Shown: positions 20,455 through 29,484, counted from the first letter of the stretch. The stretch is DNA of 64,000 nucleotides from Rheinheimera sp. 4Y26 (GCF_025245835.1 NZ_JAOBWS010000016.1:1-64000), one strand, 5' to 3'. Numbers and translations are program-made. Notes: generated by a model from the sequence alone, not told the origin.

Positions 20455-20487
20455 ACGCACCCTTCGACCGTTCAACTAACGTTCCTT

Positions 20488-20522
20488 GCCTCTATGCGAG
20501 TCTGGTCGAGCTCACCCGAGGC
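20488..20522 (+). promoter_or_regulatory. Candidate S6:S18-binding leader hairpin
   Basis: GCCTC (20488-20492) pairs with GAGGC (20518-20522), leaving an ACCC(G) bulge on the 3' side. A short inner GAG/CTC helix closes the loop. Leaders of rpsF operons in many bacteria contain a conserved CCG-bulge hairpin bound by the S6:S18 complex for autoregulation; the match here is by shape and position only. Confidence 0.45.
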
Positions 20523-20544
20523 TAACTAACCGTAAGGAGCTACC

Positions 20545-20922
20545 ATGCGTCATTACGAAATCGTGTTTATGGTTCACCCGGATCAGAGTGAACAAGTACC
20601 AGGTATGATCGAACGTTATACAGGTGCGATTAAAGAAGCGGGTGGTTCTATCCACCGTCTGGAAGACTGGGGCCGTCGTCAACTGGCTTACCCAATCGAG
20701 AAACTGCACAAAGCGCACTATGTTCTGATGAACGTTGAAGCGCCACAGTCAGTGATCGATGAACTGGAAACTAACTTCCGTTTCAACGACGCAGTTCTGC
20801 GTAACCTGATCATGCGCACTAACGGTGCTGTGACTGAGCCATCACCAATGGCCAAGGTACGTGACGAACGTCGTGAACGTGCTCCGCGTGATGCTGACGA
20901 GCAGGTTGCAAACGACGAGTAA
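20545..20922 (+). CDS. rpsF: 30S ribosomal protein S6
   Basis: A 125-residue small-subunit protein that pairs with S18 on the platform. [21 protein letters not shown] and [22 protein letters not shown] are diagnostic. The acidic C-terminal tail (ADEQVANDE) is short; in E. coli this end is glutamylated. AAGGAG precedes the start. Confidence 0.98.
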   Translation: MRHYEIVFMVHPDQSEQVPGMIERYTGAIKEAGGSIHRLEDWGRRQLAYPIEKLHKAHYVLMNVEAPQSVIDELETNFRFNDAVLRNLIMRTNGAVTEPSPMAKVRDERRERAPRDADEQVANDE

Positions 20923-20928
20923 TTGCTG

Positions 20929-21469
<541 letters not shown>

Positions 21470-21502
21470 GCCTGGTTCAACCGATACAGAGAGGATTAAA
21501 CA

Positions 21503-21955
21503 ATGGATATCATTCTGTTGGATAAAGTTGCTAACCTGGGTGGTTTAGGCGACAAAGTAGTTGTTAAATCTGGTTATGCCCGTAACTTCTTATTCCCACA
21601 AGGAAAAGCAGTTCCAGCAACCAAAGCTAACCTGGAAAAATTCGAAGCACGCCGTGCAGAGTTAGAAGCTAAACTGGCTGCTAACCTGGCTGCTGCTCAA
21701 GACCGTGCTGCTAAAGTAGCTGAACTGGCTGAAGTAACTATCGCTGCTAAAGCGGGTGACGAAGGCAAACTGTTCGGTTCTATCGGTACCCGTGATATCG
21801 CTGATGCGATCACTGAAGCCGGTGTAGCTGTATCTAAGGCTGAAGTTAAATTACCAAATGGCACTCTGCGTGACACTGGTACTTTCGACATCGCCCTGCA
21901 ATTACACGCTGAAGTAACTGCAACCATCAAACTGGTTGTTGTGGCTGAAGCTTAA
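21503..21955 (+). CDS. rplI: 50S ribosomal protein L9
   Basis: A 150-residue two-domain protein linked by a long helix. The N-terminal [30 protein letters not shown] and the C-terminal domain are complete. Preceded by GAGAGGA. A strong hairpin follows 10 bp after the stop. Confidence 0.99.
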   Translation: MDIILLDKVANLGGLGDKVVVKSGYARNFLFPQGKAVPATKANLEKFEARRAELEAKLAANLAAAQDRAAKVAELAEVTIAAKAGDEGKLFGSIGTRDIADAITEAGVAVSKAEVKLPNGTLRDTGTFDIALQLHAEVTATIKLVVVAEA

Positions 21956-21965
21956 TTGCTTATTC

Positions 21966-21989
21966 AGGCACAGTGTTCGCACTGTGCCT
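21966..21989 (+). terminator. UUCG-capped hairpin after rplI
   Basis: A perfect 10-bp stem AGGCACAGTG/CACTGTGCCT closed by a TTCG tetraloop. There is no clean T-run (GGATCTTTCC follows), so it may be an mRNA 3'-end stabiliser or a weak terminator rather than a classical one. Confidence 0.65.
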
Positions 21990-22176
21990 GGATCTTTCCT
22001 GTTTGCCCCGCATTATTTTGATTCATTTTTCTGCTGTATCTGCGTTAAAAAATATCTGCCAACTTTGTTCTTTTTCCAACTGCTTCAGTTTCGGAAAAAT
22101 GCTAGGCTATGGCGCAACTGAACCTCATTCTGGTGTTGGCCGTTTTGGTCAACCTTAAGCAATAAACTCCGGTGTT

Positions 22177-23610
22177 ATGGCAAATCCAAAAGAAAAATTT
22201 TCAAAAGATAAATATCAAAAAGATAAATATCCGCAGGACAGCCAGCTGGCCGCCGTAAAAATGCCGCCACACTCTATTGAAGCTGAGCAGTCAGTACTGG
22301 GTGGTTTGATGCTGGATAACAACGCCTGGGACAGAGTCGCTGAAAAAGTGGTGGAGCACGATTTTTATCTGCGTGCGCACAAGTATATTTTTCAGGCTAT
22401 GACTGGCATTGCTGAAGCCAACCAGCCGATTGACTTAATTACTGTTTCCGAATGGCTGGAGCGCAATCAGCTGCTGGACGATGTGGGTGGTTTTGCTTAT
22501 TTAGGTGAAATTGCCAAAAACACGCCCAGTGCCGCCAACATTCTGGCTTATGCCGACATCGTCCGTGAGCGTGCTGTGGTGCGCGATATGATAGCGGTAG
22601 CGCATGATATTGCTGACGCCGGTTATGACCCACAAGGTCGCGACAGTGCTCAACTACTGGATTTTGCTGAAACCAAAGTATTTAAAATTGCCGAGCAGCG
22701 TGCCAACGCCAATGAAGGGCCTGAAGCTATTCACAGTATTCTGGCCAAAACCATTGATAAAATTGATGAATTATTCCGTAACCCCAGTTCAGGTGGCATC
22801 ACGGGGGTGTCCACCGGTTATACCGATTTGGACAAAATGACCAACGGTATGCAGCCGTCAGACTTGATTATTGTCGCTGCCCGTCCTTCGATGGGTAAAA
22901 CCACTTTTGCGATGAACCTCTGTGAACATGCAGCTATGAGTAGCGATAAGCCGGTACTTATTTTTAGTTTAGAGATGCCATCCGAACAAATTATGATGAG
23001 GATGCTGGCTTCTTTAGGCCGCATTGACCAAACCAAAGTACGGACAGGCCAGCTTGATGATGAAGATTGGGCGCGTTTATCGTCGGCCATTGAGCTTCTG
23101 AATAGTAAAGGTAAGATGTATATCGACGACGCATCGGGTTTGACGCCTACTGAAGTGCGCTCGCGCGCGCGGCGTATTGCCCGTGAGCATGGTGGACTCT
23201 CGATGATCATGGTGGACTACCTGCAGCTGATGACAGTGCCGGGCTTGTCTGAAAACCGAACCCTGGAAATAGCCGAGATTTCCCGTTCACTCAAAGCGCT
23301 GGCGAAAGAATTAAAAGTGCCGGTGATTGCTTTGTCGCAGTTAAACCGTTCTTTGGAGCAGCGCGCTGATAAAAGGCCGGTCAACTCAGATTTGCGTGAA
23401 TCCGGCTCTATCGAGCAGGACGCCGACTTGATTATGTTTATCTACCGCGACGAAGTGTATAACGAAGACAGCCCCGACAAAGGTACAGCGGAAGTGATTA
23501 TTGGTAAGCAGCGGAACGGTCCAATAGGCCGGGTGCGGCTTACTTTCCATGGCCGTTATTCCCGGTTTGATAATTACGCAGGCTCTGCCCGTTTTGAGGA
23601 TGAGTATTAA
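22177..23610 (+). CDS. dnaB: Replicative DNA helicase DnaB
   Basis: A 477-residue hexameric 5'-3' helicase. An N-terminal domain (about 28-130, beginning MPPHSIEAEQSVLGGLMLD) is joined by a linker to a RecA-like domain with Walker A ARPSMGKTTFAMN (about 236-248), Walker B MIMVDYLQLM and the late QLNRSLEQRADKRP motif. The first 25 residues are Lys-rich with a DKYQKDKYPQD repeat-like stretch. No intein is present. The stop overlaps the alr start by one base. Confidence 0.98.
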   Translation: MANPKEKFSKDKYQKDKYPQDSQLAAVKMPPHSIEAEQSVLGGLMLDNNAWDRVAEKVVEHDFYLRAHKYIFQAMTGIAEANQPIDLITVSEWLERNQLLDDVGGFAYLGEIAKNTPSAANILAYADIVRERAVVRDMIAVAHDIADAGYDPQGRDSAQLLDFAETKVFKIAEQRANANEGPEAIHSILAKTIDKIDELFRNPSSGGITGVSTGYTDLDKMTNGMQPSDLIIVAARPSMGKTTFAMNLCEHAAMSSDKPVLIFSLEMPSEQIMMRMLASLGRIDQTKVRTGQLDDEDWARLSSAIELLNSKGKMYIDDASGLTPTEVRSRARRIAREHGGLSMIMVDYLQLMTVPGLSENRTLEIAEISRSLKALAKELKVPVIALSQLNRSLEQRADKRPVNSDLRESGSIEQDADLIMFIYRDEVYNEDSPDKGTAEVIIGKQRNGPIGRVRLTFHGRYSRFDNYAGSARFEDEY

Positions 23611-24698
23611 TGAGCCGACGTCCGATAGCGCAAATAAATGTGGATGCGCTAGCACACAATTTTAAGCATATTCAAAGTATTGCGCCAAAAAGTAAAATTC
23701 TGGCTGTGCTCAAAGCCAATGCCTATGGTCATGGTCTGTTGGCTGTTGCTGAACAGCTCAAAGCCGCCGGTGCTTTTGGTGTGGCCCGTATCGACGAAGC
23801 CTTAATGCTGCGCGTCGGTGGTATTGTCAAGCCTATAGTGCTGCTGGAAGGTTTTTTTCACCCTGACGAGCTGCCACAAATAGTTGCTTCCAACTTGCAG
23901 GTGGTGGTGCACCACCGCTCGCAAGTGGAGGCGTTATTAAATGCTGAGCTTGAAGCGCCGGTGCATGTCTGGTTAAAAATTGACAGTGGTATGCACAGGT
24001 TAGGGATCTATCCGGCTGAATTTAAGCAGGTATATCAGCAGCTCATGGCAAGCCCGAATGTATTAAAACCACTTCGGCTGATGACCCATTTTGCCTGTGC
24101 TGATGAGCCGGATAATCCGGCAACAACTAAACAATTGGCTTTGTTTTCTGAGCTTATCAATGGTTGTGAAGGTGAACTGTCAATAGCGAACTCAGCCGGA
24201 GTGCTGGCCTGGCCACAAAGCCATGGCGATTGGGTCCGCCCTGGTCTGGCGTTATATGGTGTGTCACCGATGCTGGCTGGCCGCGCTGCGAAGCATGGTT
24301 TAAGGCCGGTGATGACATTCAGCAGTTCGGTGATTGCGGTGCGTGATGTGAAAAAAGGTGATGCGGTGGGTTATGGTGCCGCCTGGACAGCACCGGTTGA
24401 TACCCGTTTGGCTGTTGTTGCCATTGGTTATGGTGATGGTTACCCGCGCAATGCGCCAAGCGGCACGCCGGTGCTGATTAATGGCAAACGTTTCCCAATT
24501 GTCGGCCGGGTGTCGATGGATATGACCACTATAGATATAGGCTCAGATCCGGTGAATATCGGCGATCAGGTGATCTTGTGGGGTGAGCAGCTGGCGGTGG
24601 AAGAAATTGCTGAGCTGGTGCAAACCATTCCATATGAGCTGCTGTGTAACATTACCAGCCGGGTGCAGCTGCGTTATATTGGCGATAATCTCGGTTAA
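23610..24698 (+). CDS. alr: Alanine racemase
   Basis: A 362-residue PLP enzyme that makes D-alanine for peptidoglycan. The PLP-binding motif AVLKANAYGHG lies at about 32-42 with the Schiff-base lysine. The catalytic tyrosine region (AVGYGAAWTAP) and VSMDMTTIDI of the C-terminal domain are present. It is coupled to dnaB by a 1-bp overlap, a common order in gammaproteobacteria. Confidence 0.97.
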   Translation: MSRRPIAQINVDALAHNFKHIQSIAPKSKILAVLKANAYGHGLLAVAEQLKAAGAFGVARIDEALMLRVGGIVKPIVLLEGFFHPDELPQIVASNLQVVVHHRSQVEALLNAELEAPVHVWLKIDSGMHRLGIYPAEFKQVYQQLMASPNVLKPLRLMTHFACADEPDNPATTKQLALFSELINGCEGELSIANSAGVLAWPQSHGDWVRPGLALYGVSPMLAGRAAKHGLRPVMTFSSSVIAVRDVKKGDAVGYGAAWTAPVDTRLAVVAIGYGDGYPRNAPSGTPVLINGKRFPIVGRVSMDMTTIDIGSDPVNIGDQVILWGEQLAVEEIAELVQTIPYELLCNITSRVQLRYIGDNLG

Positions 24699-24739
24699 GA
24701 TTGCCAGATAACAAGCAGACAGGTTATTGCAATACAAAC

Positions 24740-24766
24740 AAAAAGCCGGCATCAAGCCGGCTTTTT
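24740..24766. terminator. Rho-independent terminator after alr
   Basis: AAAAAGCCGGC/GCCGGCTTTTT, an 11-bp perfect stem with an ATCAA loop. It lies between convergent alr and cheX and has T-runs on both strands, so it may serve both. Confidence 0.92.
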
Positions 24767-24805
24767 ATTGTCTGAAACCCAGTTCTGGGTCTGTGCGCTG
24801 AGTGC

Positions 24806-25276
24806 TTATTTCGGATTATCAAAACTGACTTCAATATGCACTTTGCCAAAGTCAGAATCAAAAGGCATCAGAATTTTCGGACCATCACATTTGTGCGTAA
24901 TGGTGTGACCTTTGCCGGAAACCACCACAGGTGTGGCCATGCTGAATTCATAGCCTTTTTCACCAAGAATACGTTTAGCACCGCCAGTGACCATATTGGT
25001 GATTTCACCCACCATGTCGGTCACTTCTTCGTTAATAGATTTAGGTCTTTCTCCCAGCATACGGAACATAATTTCCAGCGCCAGTGACTCTTCAAAACTC
25101 ACTGAAAAAGAACCTTTGGTTTGAGGGCCTATCATGCCAATCAAACCTGAAACATCACCACGGGCAACTTCATCCTTTTTAATGCGGGGCTGGCCAGGCA
25201 CAATAGTAGTATTGGCCATAGTGCTTAATACATTGACCAAAGACGACAGAAATGGATTTACATACTCAACATTCAT
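24806..25276 (-). CDS. cheX: CheX-type chemotaxis phosphatase domain protein
   Basis: A 156-residue protein of the CheC/CheX/FliY superfamily. The CheX catalytic pattern E-x2-N is visible in DMVGEITNMVTGGAK (about residues 86-100), with the flanking GSFSVSFEESLALEIMFRMLG strand-helix. Such proteins dephosphorylate CheY-P or related receiver proteins; alone, without a che cluster, its partner is unknown. It has no signal peptide. Confidence 0.82.
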   Translation of the reverse strand: MNVEYVNPFLSSLVNVLSTMANTTIVPGQPRIKKDEVARGDVSGLIGMIGPQTKGSFSVSFEESLALEIMFRMLGERPKSINEEVTDMVGEITNMVTGGAKRILGEKGYEFSMATPVVVSGKGHTITHKCDGPKILMPFDSDFGKVHIEVSFDNPK

Positions 25277-25426
25277 TTAATGGACCCATCGAATAAATTT
25301 GCGTTGTGGTTGCTGGCGCTGGCCATGACGGTAAGGTTAGGCAGATTTTAAAGAATAAACAAGTCTAGCTCTTTGTTTTTGAGATAGTTTCCACCTTTAT
25401 TCCTGTTATTTTCCCGTCAATTCACC

Positions 25427-25903
25427 TTAATCACACTGATTTAGCTTATGCAGACTTTCTGAGGGTTTTGCACCGACACAACGGCGACAAAGGCCACGGG
25501 CTTCAATGGTTTGTTGCTGAATTACAAAACCTTCGGCATGAGCCAGACTGGCAAACTCCTGCTGCAATAATTTGGAGTGCAATTCTTCAACATGACCACA
25601 TTGCTGACAAATCAGCAATTGTGCCGGGTGGTGATGTTCAAAATGATGGCATAACAAAAAAGCGTTACTGGATTCAATTTTATGAATAAAACCTTGTTCG
25701 GTCAGAAAATCCAATGCGCGGTAAATAGTGGCGGGTTTAGCTGCCGGTTCGGTTTGCTTCAGCTGTTCCAGTAGCTCATAAGCACCTACGCCAGACTGAG
25801 TTTGCGCCAGCAAGCGAAATACCTTTTCACGGATAGAGGTAAAACGTGCACCGTTATGCTCACAAATATGGCGGGCCCGCTGGACCAGGGATTCAATCGA
25901 CAT
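25427..25903 (-). CDS. zur: Fur-family zinc uptake regulator Zur
   Basis: A 158-residue repressor that binds DNA when zinc-loaded. The winged helix contains KPATIYRALDFLTEQGFIHKIESSNAFLLC, which matches Zur more than Fur. Structural zinc cysteines are in CQQCGHVEEL and a second C-x2-C (CRRC) near the C-terminus. It is divergent from dusA, its usual neighbour. I could not identify a convincing Zur box in the 130-bp intergenic region. Confidence 0.88.
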   Translation of the reverse strand: MSIESLVQRARHICEHNGARFTSIREKVFRLLAQTQSGVGAYELLEQLKQTEPAAKPATIYRALDFLTEQGFIHKIESSNAFLLCHHFEHHHPAQLLICQQCGHVEELHSKLLQQEFASLAHAEGFVIQQQTIEARGLCRRCVGAKPSESLHKLNQCD

Positions 25904-26033
25904 AAATCAGATTTACCTTTTTTGGCAGTAGCTTAGGAAGTGTACCATACAAAAGCCTGGCTTAAAGAGCGTAAAAACGCAGAAAGTTTGTCTGCTTAGA
26001 GGTAAAATAGCCGGCCTTTTTTTGGAGAACGCT

Positions 26034-26993
26034 GTGGATCACAAATTTTCAATTGCCCCAATGCTGGATTGGACAGACCGCCATTGCCGTTATTTTCACC
26101 GTAAGCTGACCCGTCATGCTGTGCTTTATACCGAAATGGTCACCACAGGCGCACTGATTTTTGGGCAAGGCGATTATCTGGCATTTAATGAAGAAGAACA
26201 TCCGGTGGTGGTGCAATTGGGTGGTTCAGATCCGGACGCCATGGTGAAAAGTGCCATTATGTGCGAGCAGCGGGGTTACGACGCAATAAACATTAATGTG
26301 GGTTGTCCTTCGGATCGCGTACAAAACGGTATGTTTGGCGCTTGTCTGATGGAAAAGCCGGCGCTGGTGGCCGAATGTGTCCGCCGGATGCGTGAAGTGG
26401 TGGATATTCCTGTTACGGTAAAAAGCCGGATTGGTATTGATGAGCTCGACAGCTATCAGTTTTTAGTCGATTTTGTCGGCACTATTGCAGAGGCTGGCTG
26501 CAGTGATTTTATTGTGCATGCCCGCAAAGCCTGGTTAAAAGGGCTGAGTCCAAAAGAAAACCGCGAAATTCCACCACTGGATTACCCCAGGGTATATCAG
26601 CTTAAAAAAGATTTCCCTCACCTTCAGATCAGCATTAATGGCGGCATCAAATCGGTCGACGAATGCCTGACGCATTTGCAGCATGTCGATGGTGTGATGG
26701 TGGGGCGTGAAGCTTACACCAATCCGTTGTTTTTAAATCAGATTGACGCTGCTATTTATGGTGACGAGCGCACATTGCTGACGCCGCATCAGGTTGTCAG
26801 GGAGATGTTGCCTTATATTGAACAACAAATGACAGAAGGTGCCAGATTCTGGCATATAGCCCGACATATGTTAGGTATTTTTCAGGGCGTGACAGGCGCA
26901 CGACAGTGGCGGCGGCACCTCAGTGAGCTTGGCCATTTACCCTCCAGCGGTCCAGAAGTACTGTTGGCGGCGCTGGCAAAAGTACCTGAGTAA
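26034..26993 (+). CDS. dusA: tRNA-dihydrouridine(20/20a) synthase DusA
   Basis: An FMN-dependent enzyme reducing U20/U20a in the tRNA D-loop. [18 protein letters not shown], the catalytic-cysteine segment [19 protein letters not shown], and [21 protein letters not shown] are DusA-specific. GTG at 26034 is chosen because TTTGGAG lies 6-7 bases upstream; a TTG at 26022 would place the start before that site. Divergent from zur and followed by a strong terminator. Confidence 0.95.
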   Translation: MDHKFSIAPMLDWTDRHCRYFHRKLTRHAVLYTEMVTTGALIFGQGDYLAFNEEEHPVVVQLGGSDPDAMVKSAIMCEQRGYDAININVGCPSDRVQNGMFGACLMEKPALVAECVRRMREVVDIPVTVKSRIGIDELDSYQFLVDFVGTIAEAGCSDFIVHARKAWLKGLSPKENREIPPLDYPRVYQLKKDFPHLQISINGGIKSVDECLTHLQHVDGVMVGREAYTNPLFLNQIDAAIYGDERTLLTPHQVVREMLPYIEQQMTEGARFWHIARHMLGIFQGVTGARQWRRHLSELGHLPSSGPEVLLAALAKVPE

Positions 26994-27000
26994 ATTTTAA

Positions 27001-27036
27001 ACTAAAAAGTGGCTAAAAATGCCACTTTTTAGTTTT
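27001..27036 (+). terminator. Rho-independent terminator after dusA
   Basis: ACTAAAAAGTGGC/GCCACTTTTTAGT, a 13-bp perfect stem with a TAAAAAT loop and TTT after it, 8 bp from the stop codon. Confidence 0.92.
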
Positions 27037-27060
27037 GGTCAATTTGGCTACTTTGCCAAA
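27034..27060 (+). promoter_or_regulatory. Candidate upstream activator site 1 plus adjacent palindrome
   Basis: TTTGGTCAATTT (27034-27045) matches two copies upstream of the next sigma-54-type promoter and lies 87 bp before the GG of the promoter at 27120. It runs directly into a TTTGGC-N6-GCCAAA palindrome (27043-27060). The spacing suits an enhancer-binding protein; the identity of the activator is inferred. Confidence 0.45.
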
Positions 27061-27119
27061 AAAATAAGTGAATCCAGTGAATGTTGTTTAAAATCATGTA
27101 GTTAAAATTGTTTTTTAGG

Positions 27120-27136
27120 TTGGCATAGCAATTGTA
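27120..27136 (+). promoter_or_regulatory. Sigma-54 (RpoN)-type promoter 1
   Basis: TTGGCATAGCAATTGTA: GG at 27122-27123 and GT at 27134-27135, separated by exactly 10 bases, the -24/-12 geometry of RpoN promoters. The -12 GT in place of GC also occurs, as I recall, in psp promoters of E. coli. Expected start is near 27147, giving a leader of about 37 bases before the ATG at 27184. Confidence 0.7.
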
Positions 27137-27183
27137 ATAACAGATTGTCGTTCGTTAATTAAATTGCCAACAAGGAAACTATC

Positions 27184-27453
27184 ATGAAAACTTTAAACAC
27201 TGCTTTACTGGTTACTACGCTGATGTTTAGTTCTGTAAACGCTTTTGCTGCTGAACCTGCCACCGAATTATCTTCTCAGCTGACTCAGGTTGTGACCAGT
27301 CAGGTGATGGAAGTCAGCCAAAATATTCAGCAACAAATTGCTGCCTCTATTGAAGCCACAGTCGCTGAAATGATTGTTGGCATTGAAGACACACTGAGCC
27401 AGGCGCCGGCCTCAGGCAACACAACAGAGCAGTCTGTTGCTGCAGTGGAGTAA
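27184..27453 (+). CDS. Small exported protein of unknown function
   Basis: An 89-residue protein with a clear signal peptide (1-22, cleavage likely after AFA), leaving a mature protein of about 66 residues rich in Gln, Ser, Val and Ala. The stretch LSSQLTQVVTSQVMEVSQN and on to EDTLSQ looks like one or two amphipathic helices, suggesting a periplasmic helical protein that may oligomerise or contact a membrane. There are no cysteines. I do not recognise the family. It is the first gene behind a sigma-54-type promoter and is followed after 3 bp by a 42-residue membrane ORF. Confidence 0.75.
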   Translation: MKTLNTALLVTTLMFSSVNAFAAEPATELSSQLTQVVTSQVMEVSQNIQQQIAASIEATVAEMIVGIEDTLSQAPASGNTTEQSVAAVE

Positions 27454-27456
27454 CGC

Positions 27457-27585
27457 ATGCTGATCACACCTATCGAGTTGCTGGCGCTGTTTTTAATGCC
27501 GGTGCTGAGTGTGTTTGGTATCTGGTTATGTTCGCTCTGGTTGTTGCCAAACACTGATATTCCCCCTAAAACCCGGTCTTTGTAG
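27457..27585 (+). CDS. 42-residue single-pass membrane protein (unannotated small ORF)
   Basis: ATG at 27457 lies 3 bp after the preceding stop codon, so translation would be coupled. The product (MLITPIELLALFLMPVLSVF and on to a tail NTDIPPKTRSL) has one strongly hydrophobic helix, about residues 6-31, and a short polar, basic tail. The hydrophobic helix is loosely reminiscent of PspB, but too short to assign. The stop codon TAG lies inside the loop of the terminator at 27568. The reading frame and placement are seen; the claim that it is translated is inferred. Confidence 0.55.
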   Translation: MLITPIELLALFLMPVLSVFGIWLCSLWLLPNTDIPPKTRSL

Positions 27586-27603
27586 TACCGGGTTTTCTTT
27601 TTC
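27568..27603 (+). terminator. Rho-independent terminator overlapping the small ORF stop
   Basis: AAAACCCGGT/ACCGGGTTTT, a 10-bp perfect stem with a 9-base loop (CTTTGTAGT), followed by CTTTTTC. The loop contains the stop codon of the 42-residue ORF, so a terminating ribosome would cover the hairpin. Confidence 0.88.
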
Positions 27604-27639
27604 TGAATTTTCCTGCTGTAGCTATCTCACTTTTCTTCA

Positions 27640-27671
27640 TTTAGTCAATTTCATCATTTTTTAGTCAAATT
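27640..27671 (+). promoter_or_regulatory. Tandem candidate activator sites 2a and 2b
   Basis: TTTAGTCAATTT (27640-27651) and TTTAGTCAAATT (27660-27671) are spaced exactly 20 bp, about two helical turns. The nearer copy is 88 bp from the GG of the promoter at 27747. They share TTTRGTCAAWTT with site 1 at 27034. Confidence 0.5.
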
Positions 27672-27746
27672 TTGTTAAGTGTGATACTGCTCATTTTGCC
27701 TTCTTTAAATAATTTATATAAAACAATGGCTTATGTTTGTTTGTGG

Positions 27747-27763
27747 TTGGCATGGCTTTTGTA
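27747..27763 (+). promoter_or_regulatory. Sigma-54 (RpoN)-type promoter 2
   Basis: TTGGCATGGCTTTTGTA: GG at 27749-27750 and GT at 27761-27762 with 10 bases between. It is nearly the same core as promoter 1. Expected start is near 27774, ahead of the PspC-domain gene at 27813. Psp genes are the classic RpoN/PspF targets, which supports the call. Confidence 0.72.
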
Positions 27764-27812
27764 CCTTGTTATTTGAATGAATCATTTAACTTAGACAACG
27801 CCGAGGTTAGCT

Positions 27813-28019
27813 ATGAACAGAAGCAATCATCACAACTGGTACTGTAATAAAGCCCATAAAAAAATTTCCGGAGTTTGTGCAGGTTTAGCCGCTTATTATC
27901 AACAGCCCAGATGGTTAGTGCGTGTGCTGGCTATCTTGTTGTTACTGACTTTCCCTGTTGCAGCTGTTGCCGCTTATTTGCTGGCCGCTTGCCTGTTACC
28001 AGATCGTTATGTGATCTAA
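27813..28019 (+). CDS. Short PspC-domain membrane protein
   Basis: A 68-residue protein consisting almost only of a PspC domain: KKISGVCAGLAAYYQQPRWLVRVLAILLLL, then a second hydrophobic stretch ending AACLLPDRYVI. E. coli PspC is about 119 residues; here the periplasmic part is missing, a form seen in other short PspC-domain proteins. PspC family members sense inner-membrane damage and bind PspA. It is the first gene behind sigma-54-type promoter 2 and is separated by 16 bp from the next gene. Confidence 0.82.
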   Translation: MNRSNHHNWYCNKAHKKISGVCAGLAAYYQQPRWLVRVLAILLLLTFPVAAVAAYLLAACLLPDRYVI

Positions 28020-28035
28020 ATGGGGATGAGATAAG

Positions 28036-28491
28036 ATGAAGGCATTTCAGTCACAGGAGTCCGTTATGCCTTTGTTGTTTGCCTTCATCATGTTATTTAG
28101 TAGTTTTGTTGTCCAGGCCGCGCCAGTGGAGTTTCTGAATGCGACGGTGCGTCAGCCGCTCCCGGGAAAAAACCTCAGTGCCGGTTATTTTTCTGTGGTG
28201 AATTCCTCCGATAAGGCAGTAACCCTGGTTGCAGCCAGCAGCCCTTGGTTTGAAAGAGTAGAATTGCATCAGCACAGCATGCATAACGGCATGATGCGGA
28301 TGGAAAAAGTCGATAGTTTTGCCGTTCAGGCCGGCGAGCAGCTGCATTTGCAGCCGGGTGGTTTGCATCTGATGTTATTTGCGCCTAAAAATGAATTAAC
28401 CTTAGGTGCCATAGTGCCTATCCAAATCAGCGCGGCCGATGGTCAGCAATGGCAAGTCTCGGCGGTTGTCACCAAAATCCCAACCCAATAA
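28036..28491 (+). CDS. PCu(A)C-type periplasmic copper chaperone
   Basis: A protein of about 140-151 residues with an N-terminal export signal (hydrophobic MPLLFAFIMLFSSFVVQAA). The PCu(A)C copper site is visible as H-Q-H-S-M-H plus M-M-R-M (about residues 78-92) and the later GGLHLMLF. Such proteins deliver Cu(I) to the CuA or CuB site of cytochrome oxidases or bind copper in the periplasm. Two starts are possible: ATG 28036, which keeps a lysine in the signal n-region, and ATG 28066, which has a better AGGAG site. It sits in a tight array with its neighbours (gaps 16 and 12 bp). Confidence 0.82.
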   Translation: MKAFQSQESVMPLLFAFIMLFSSFVVQAAPVEFLNATVRQPLPGKNLSAGYFSVVNSSDKAVTLVAASSPWFERVELHQHSMHNGMMRMEKVDSFAVQAGEQLHLQPGGLHLMLFAPKNELTLGAIVPIQISAADGQQWQVSAVVTKIPTQ

Positions 28492-28503
28492 CCGGAGTGA
28501 CAG

Positions 28504-29481
28504 ATGCAAAAAGTGAAACTGGCAGTCCTGCTCAGTAGCCTGGTGTTGATATTGTTTTATGCCATGGCGCTCTGGTACAGCAGTGAACCTGATACTTTTG
28601 ATGTGATGGCTGAAGCAAATCAGGCTGCACAGGGTGTTAAACCCGCCGTTGGTTATACCACCACCCATACCCTGGTGCACGTCACTGAAGTATTACTTCA
28701 CAAATCCGGAGGTTATATTTCCAACGACTTACTGCCGCCTTTTAGCATGCTGGATAATATGCCAGCCTGGGAGTTTGGCGCGTTAGAAATGGTGCGGGAC
28801 CTGGCTTTATCGATGCGCACCGATATCAGCCGCTCTCAGTCCCAATCGGTGGAAAATTCTTTTCTGAAACTGGCACAGCCAAAACTGAATATCGACCATC
28901 GCAGTTGGGCTGTACCTGCCGCTGAAGATGAATATGCTGAAGCTTTGCGTTTATTGCGCTCTTACCGTCAGGCGTTAAATGATCCAAACAACAGAGATCA
29001 CCAATTTTATGCCCGGGCCGACAACTTAAGGGATTGGCTGAAAGCGGTGGAAAAACGCCTGGGCAGTTACAGTCAGCGGTTAAGTGCCAGTGTGGGGCAA
29101 GACAGGTTAAATACTGACCTTGCCGGTGATGCACAGGCGCGTCAGTCAACCAACACACCGGCCGAGTTAATGATTAAAACCAGTTGGTGGCGGATTGATG
29201 ATGAGTTTTATGAGGCCAGAGGCGCATCCTGGGCGCTGCTGCATTTTTTAAAAGCCATTGAAGTTGATTTTGCCGATGTACTGGCCAAAAAAAATGCCAC
29301 TGTCAGTTTGCAGCAGATCATCCGCGAGCTTGAAGCCACCCAACAAACAGTCTGGAGCCCGATGGTGCTAAACGGCAGTGGTTTTGGTCTGCTCGCCAAT
29401 CACTCGCTGGTCATGGCAAACTATATCTCCAGGGCCAACGCAGCTCTGATTGAACTGACCGAATTATTGTCGCAAGGATAA
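28504..29481 (+). CDS. DUF2333 family inner-membrane protein
   Basis: A 325-residue protein with an N-terminal membrane anchor (about residues 6-24) and a large, mostly helical periplasmic part. It resembles DUF2333, a family found in gammaproteobacteria with no assigned role, through SEPDTFDV near the anchor and the GGYISNDLLPP and MPAWEFGALEMVRDLALSMR segments (about 68-105). No catalytic motif is evident. It is probably co-transcribed with the PspC-domain and copper-chaperone genes upstream and with the outer-membrane protein gene 3 bp downstream. Confidence 0.72.
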   Translation: MQKVKLAVLLSSLVLILFYAMALWYSSEPDTFDVMAEANQAAQGVKPAVGYTTTHTLVHVTEVLLHKSGGYISNDLLPPFSMLDNMPAWEFGALEMVRDLALSMRTDISRSQSQSVENSFLKLAQPKLNIDHRSWAVPAAEDEYAEALRLLRSYRQALNDPNNRDHQFYARADNLRDWLKAVEKRLGSYSQRLSASVGQDRLNTDLAGDAQARQSTNTPAELMIKTSWWRIDDEFYEARGASWALLHFLKAIEVDFADVLAKKNATVSLQQIIRELEATQQTVWSPMVLNGSGFGLLANHSLVMANYISRANAALIELTELLSQG

Positions 29482-29484
29482 CGC

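Noticed and set aside
25904-26033. Search for a Zur operator between zur and dusA
   Set aside because: No palindrome resembling the GTTATAATATAAC-type Zur box was found, so none is reported.
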